Source: Spirochaetota bacterium (GTDB taxonomy: Bacteria > Spirochaetota > UBA12135 > COTS27). Taken from it: a stretch of 5,691 bases of DNA. Location of the stretch: NCBI GenBank assembly GCA_030621685.1, contig JAUXHF010000136.1:1-5691 (forward strand), in the 5' to 3' direction. The translations under genes and the position numbers were made by a program. The notes beneath the pieces were generated by a model. That model was given only the letters and a program-made list of their open reading frames with translations, was not told the DNA's origin and did not search any database. Positions 4,971 through 5,691 of the stretch are shown here, piece by piece; position 1 is the stretch's first letter; every line of letters begins with the position of its first letter.

Positions 4971-5691
4971 ATGCATAAAAAATTATTTACAGCTTTTACA
5001 GCCAGCAAAGCAGCCATGCCCTTGATAACATATTCATGGCTTTGCCTAAAAAAATCCTTACAGTCTTTTTTTTCAGACATTCGCCCAAGATACCTTATTT
5101 TCAGTCTATCCAGCCTAGGCATTTTATTAAGTCCATTTCTCTTAGAAGCGGCCTATAGCGTAAAACTTAAAGACATCAGCCGCCTAGAAGGCGTGAAACG
5201 GAACATTTTCCTCGGTTACGGATTGGTAGCCGGATTAAACGGCAGCGGCGATAGGCGAAGCGTATTCTCAAAAAAAATGCTGGCATCCTTGCTAGGCGAT
5301 TTTGGATTACAAGTAGAAGAACGCCGCATTCAAACACGGAATTTAGCCTTAGTTAGCATAGTCGCCGAATCTTATGGGTATTTAGAAAAAGGCGACCTGC
5401 TTAACCTCAGCGTGGCCTCCTTAGGCGATGCCCGAAGCCTAAAGGGTGGTTTGCTTCTGCCAGCCCTGCTTAAAGCTGGCAACGGCCTTGATTACATACA
5501 TGCTAGCGGAAATTTAGAAACAGGCCTAGATCCTAGCCTACAGCTTAAAGCCAGCATACACGAGGGCGGCATAGTAGAAACAAATTTTGCCGACCCTAGC
5601 CTAAACCGCTGGTATGGGAAAACAAACTTAACATTAGTTCTAAAAGAATATAAGCCTCTGCGTAGCGCCCAAGCAAAGCAAGCCTTAGAAA
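4971..5691 (+). CDS. flgI: Flagellar P-ring protein FlgI, N-terminal part (cut by right edge)
   Basis: FlgI forms the P ring around the flagellar rod in the periplasm; spirochaetes keep homologues although a typical P ring is not obvious there. The 240 visible residues carry the family core: VKLKDISRLEGV (64-75), LGYGLVAGLNGSGD (81-94), then LASLLGDFGL (104-113), NLALVSIVAE (124-133), NLSVASLGDARSLKGGLLL (145-163) and IHEGGIVETNF (196-206), the counterpart of the IPNGAIVE motif. The stretch between the Ala-x-Gly and IHEGG motifs is short compared with proteobacterial FlgI. A hydrophobic signal segment lies at about 41-59 with a possible cleavage site around EAAYS (59-63). This leaves an unusually long N-terminal region of about 40 residues if the ATG at 4971 is used. 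Met16 (5016) is an alternative, but it has no ribosome binding site; 4971 has a weak one (AGAG). It is divergent from fba and is probably the first gene of a flagellar operon continuing rightward. Confidence 0.9.
   Translation, partial: MHKKLFTAFTASKAAMPLITYSWLCLKKSLQSFFSDIRPRYLIFSLSSLGILLSPFLLEAAYSVKLKDISRLEGVKRNIFLGYGLVAGLNGSGDRRSVFSKKMLASLLGDFGLQVEERRIQTRNLALVSIVAESYGYLEKGDLLNLSVASLGDARSLKGGLLLPALLKAGNGLDYIHASGNLETGLDPSLQLKASIHEGGIVETNFADPSLNRWYGKTNLTLVLKEYKPLRSAQAKQALE

Overview
The window carries a run of six leftward (minus-strand) genes and, across a 481-bp intergenic region, the first 240 codons of one rightward gene. On the minus strand, in order of transcription, these are class II fructose-bisphosphate aldolase (fba), a deoxycytidylate deaminase-family protein, a small TPR lipoprotein, a membrane-embedded M50-type metallopeptidase, glycine cleavage T protein (gcvT), and the N-terminus of glycine dehydrogenase (gcvP, running off the left edge). 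On the plus strand is flgI, cut by the right edge. All calls rest on recognised protein motifs; no database search was made.

Organism: a flagellated, diderm-type bacterium of moderate-to-low GC. FlgI, a lipoprotein with an LFSC lipobox and a compact FlgI core would fit a spirochaete (Treponema/Spirochaetaceae-like), but this is an inference; no rRNA or lineage-specific marker is present.

Layout: fba, the deaminase and the TPR gene are tightly packed (27-bp gap, then a 4-bp ATGA overlap) and probably share a transcript started from an extended -10 promoter near 4590. The M50 gene follows after a 112-bp gap, which holds a near-exact copy of part of the M50 gene's own 5' coding region. gcvT follows 73 bp later. 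gcvP is a further 136 bp on, past a terminator-like hairpin and with no gcvH between. The fba/flgI intergenic region is dense in short repeats: a 12-bp tandem array, a 9-bp pair, a 13-bp pair, and two dyads. It also holds a good sigma70-like promoter for flgI.

Function: the genes are mostly housekeeping (central carbon metabolism, pyrimidine deoxynucleotide supply, glycine/one-carbon metabolism, motility). dCMP deaminase (dUMP for thymidylate synthase) and the glycine cleavage system (5,10-methylene-THF) both feed dTMP synthesis, although they may not share a transcript. I see no clear new system. The points most worth a second look are the duplicated M50 fragment, an apparent insertion of about 50 residues near the GcvP N-terminus, the missing gcvH, and the repeat-rich fba/flgI intergenic region.
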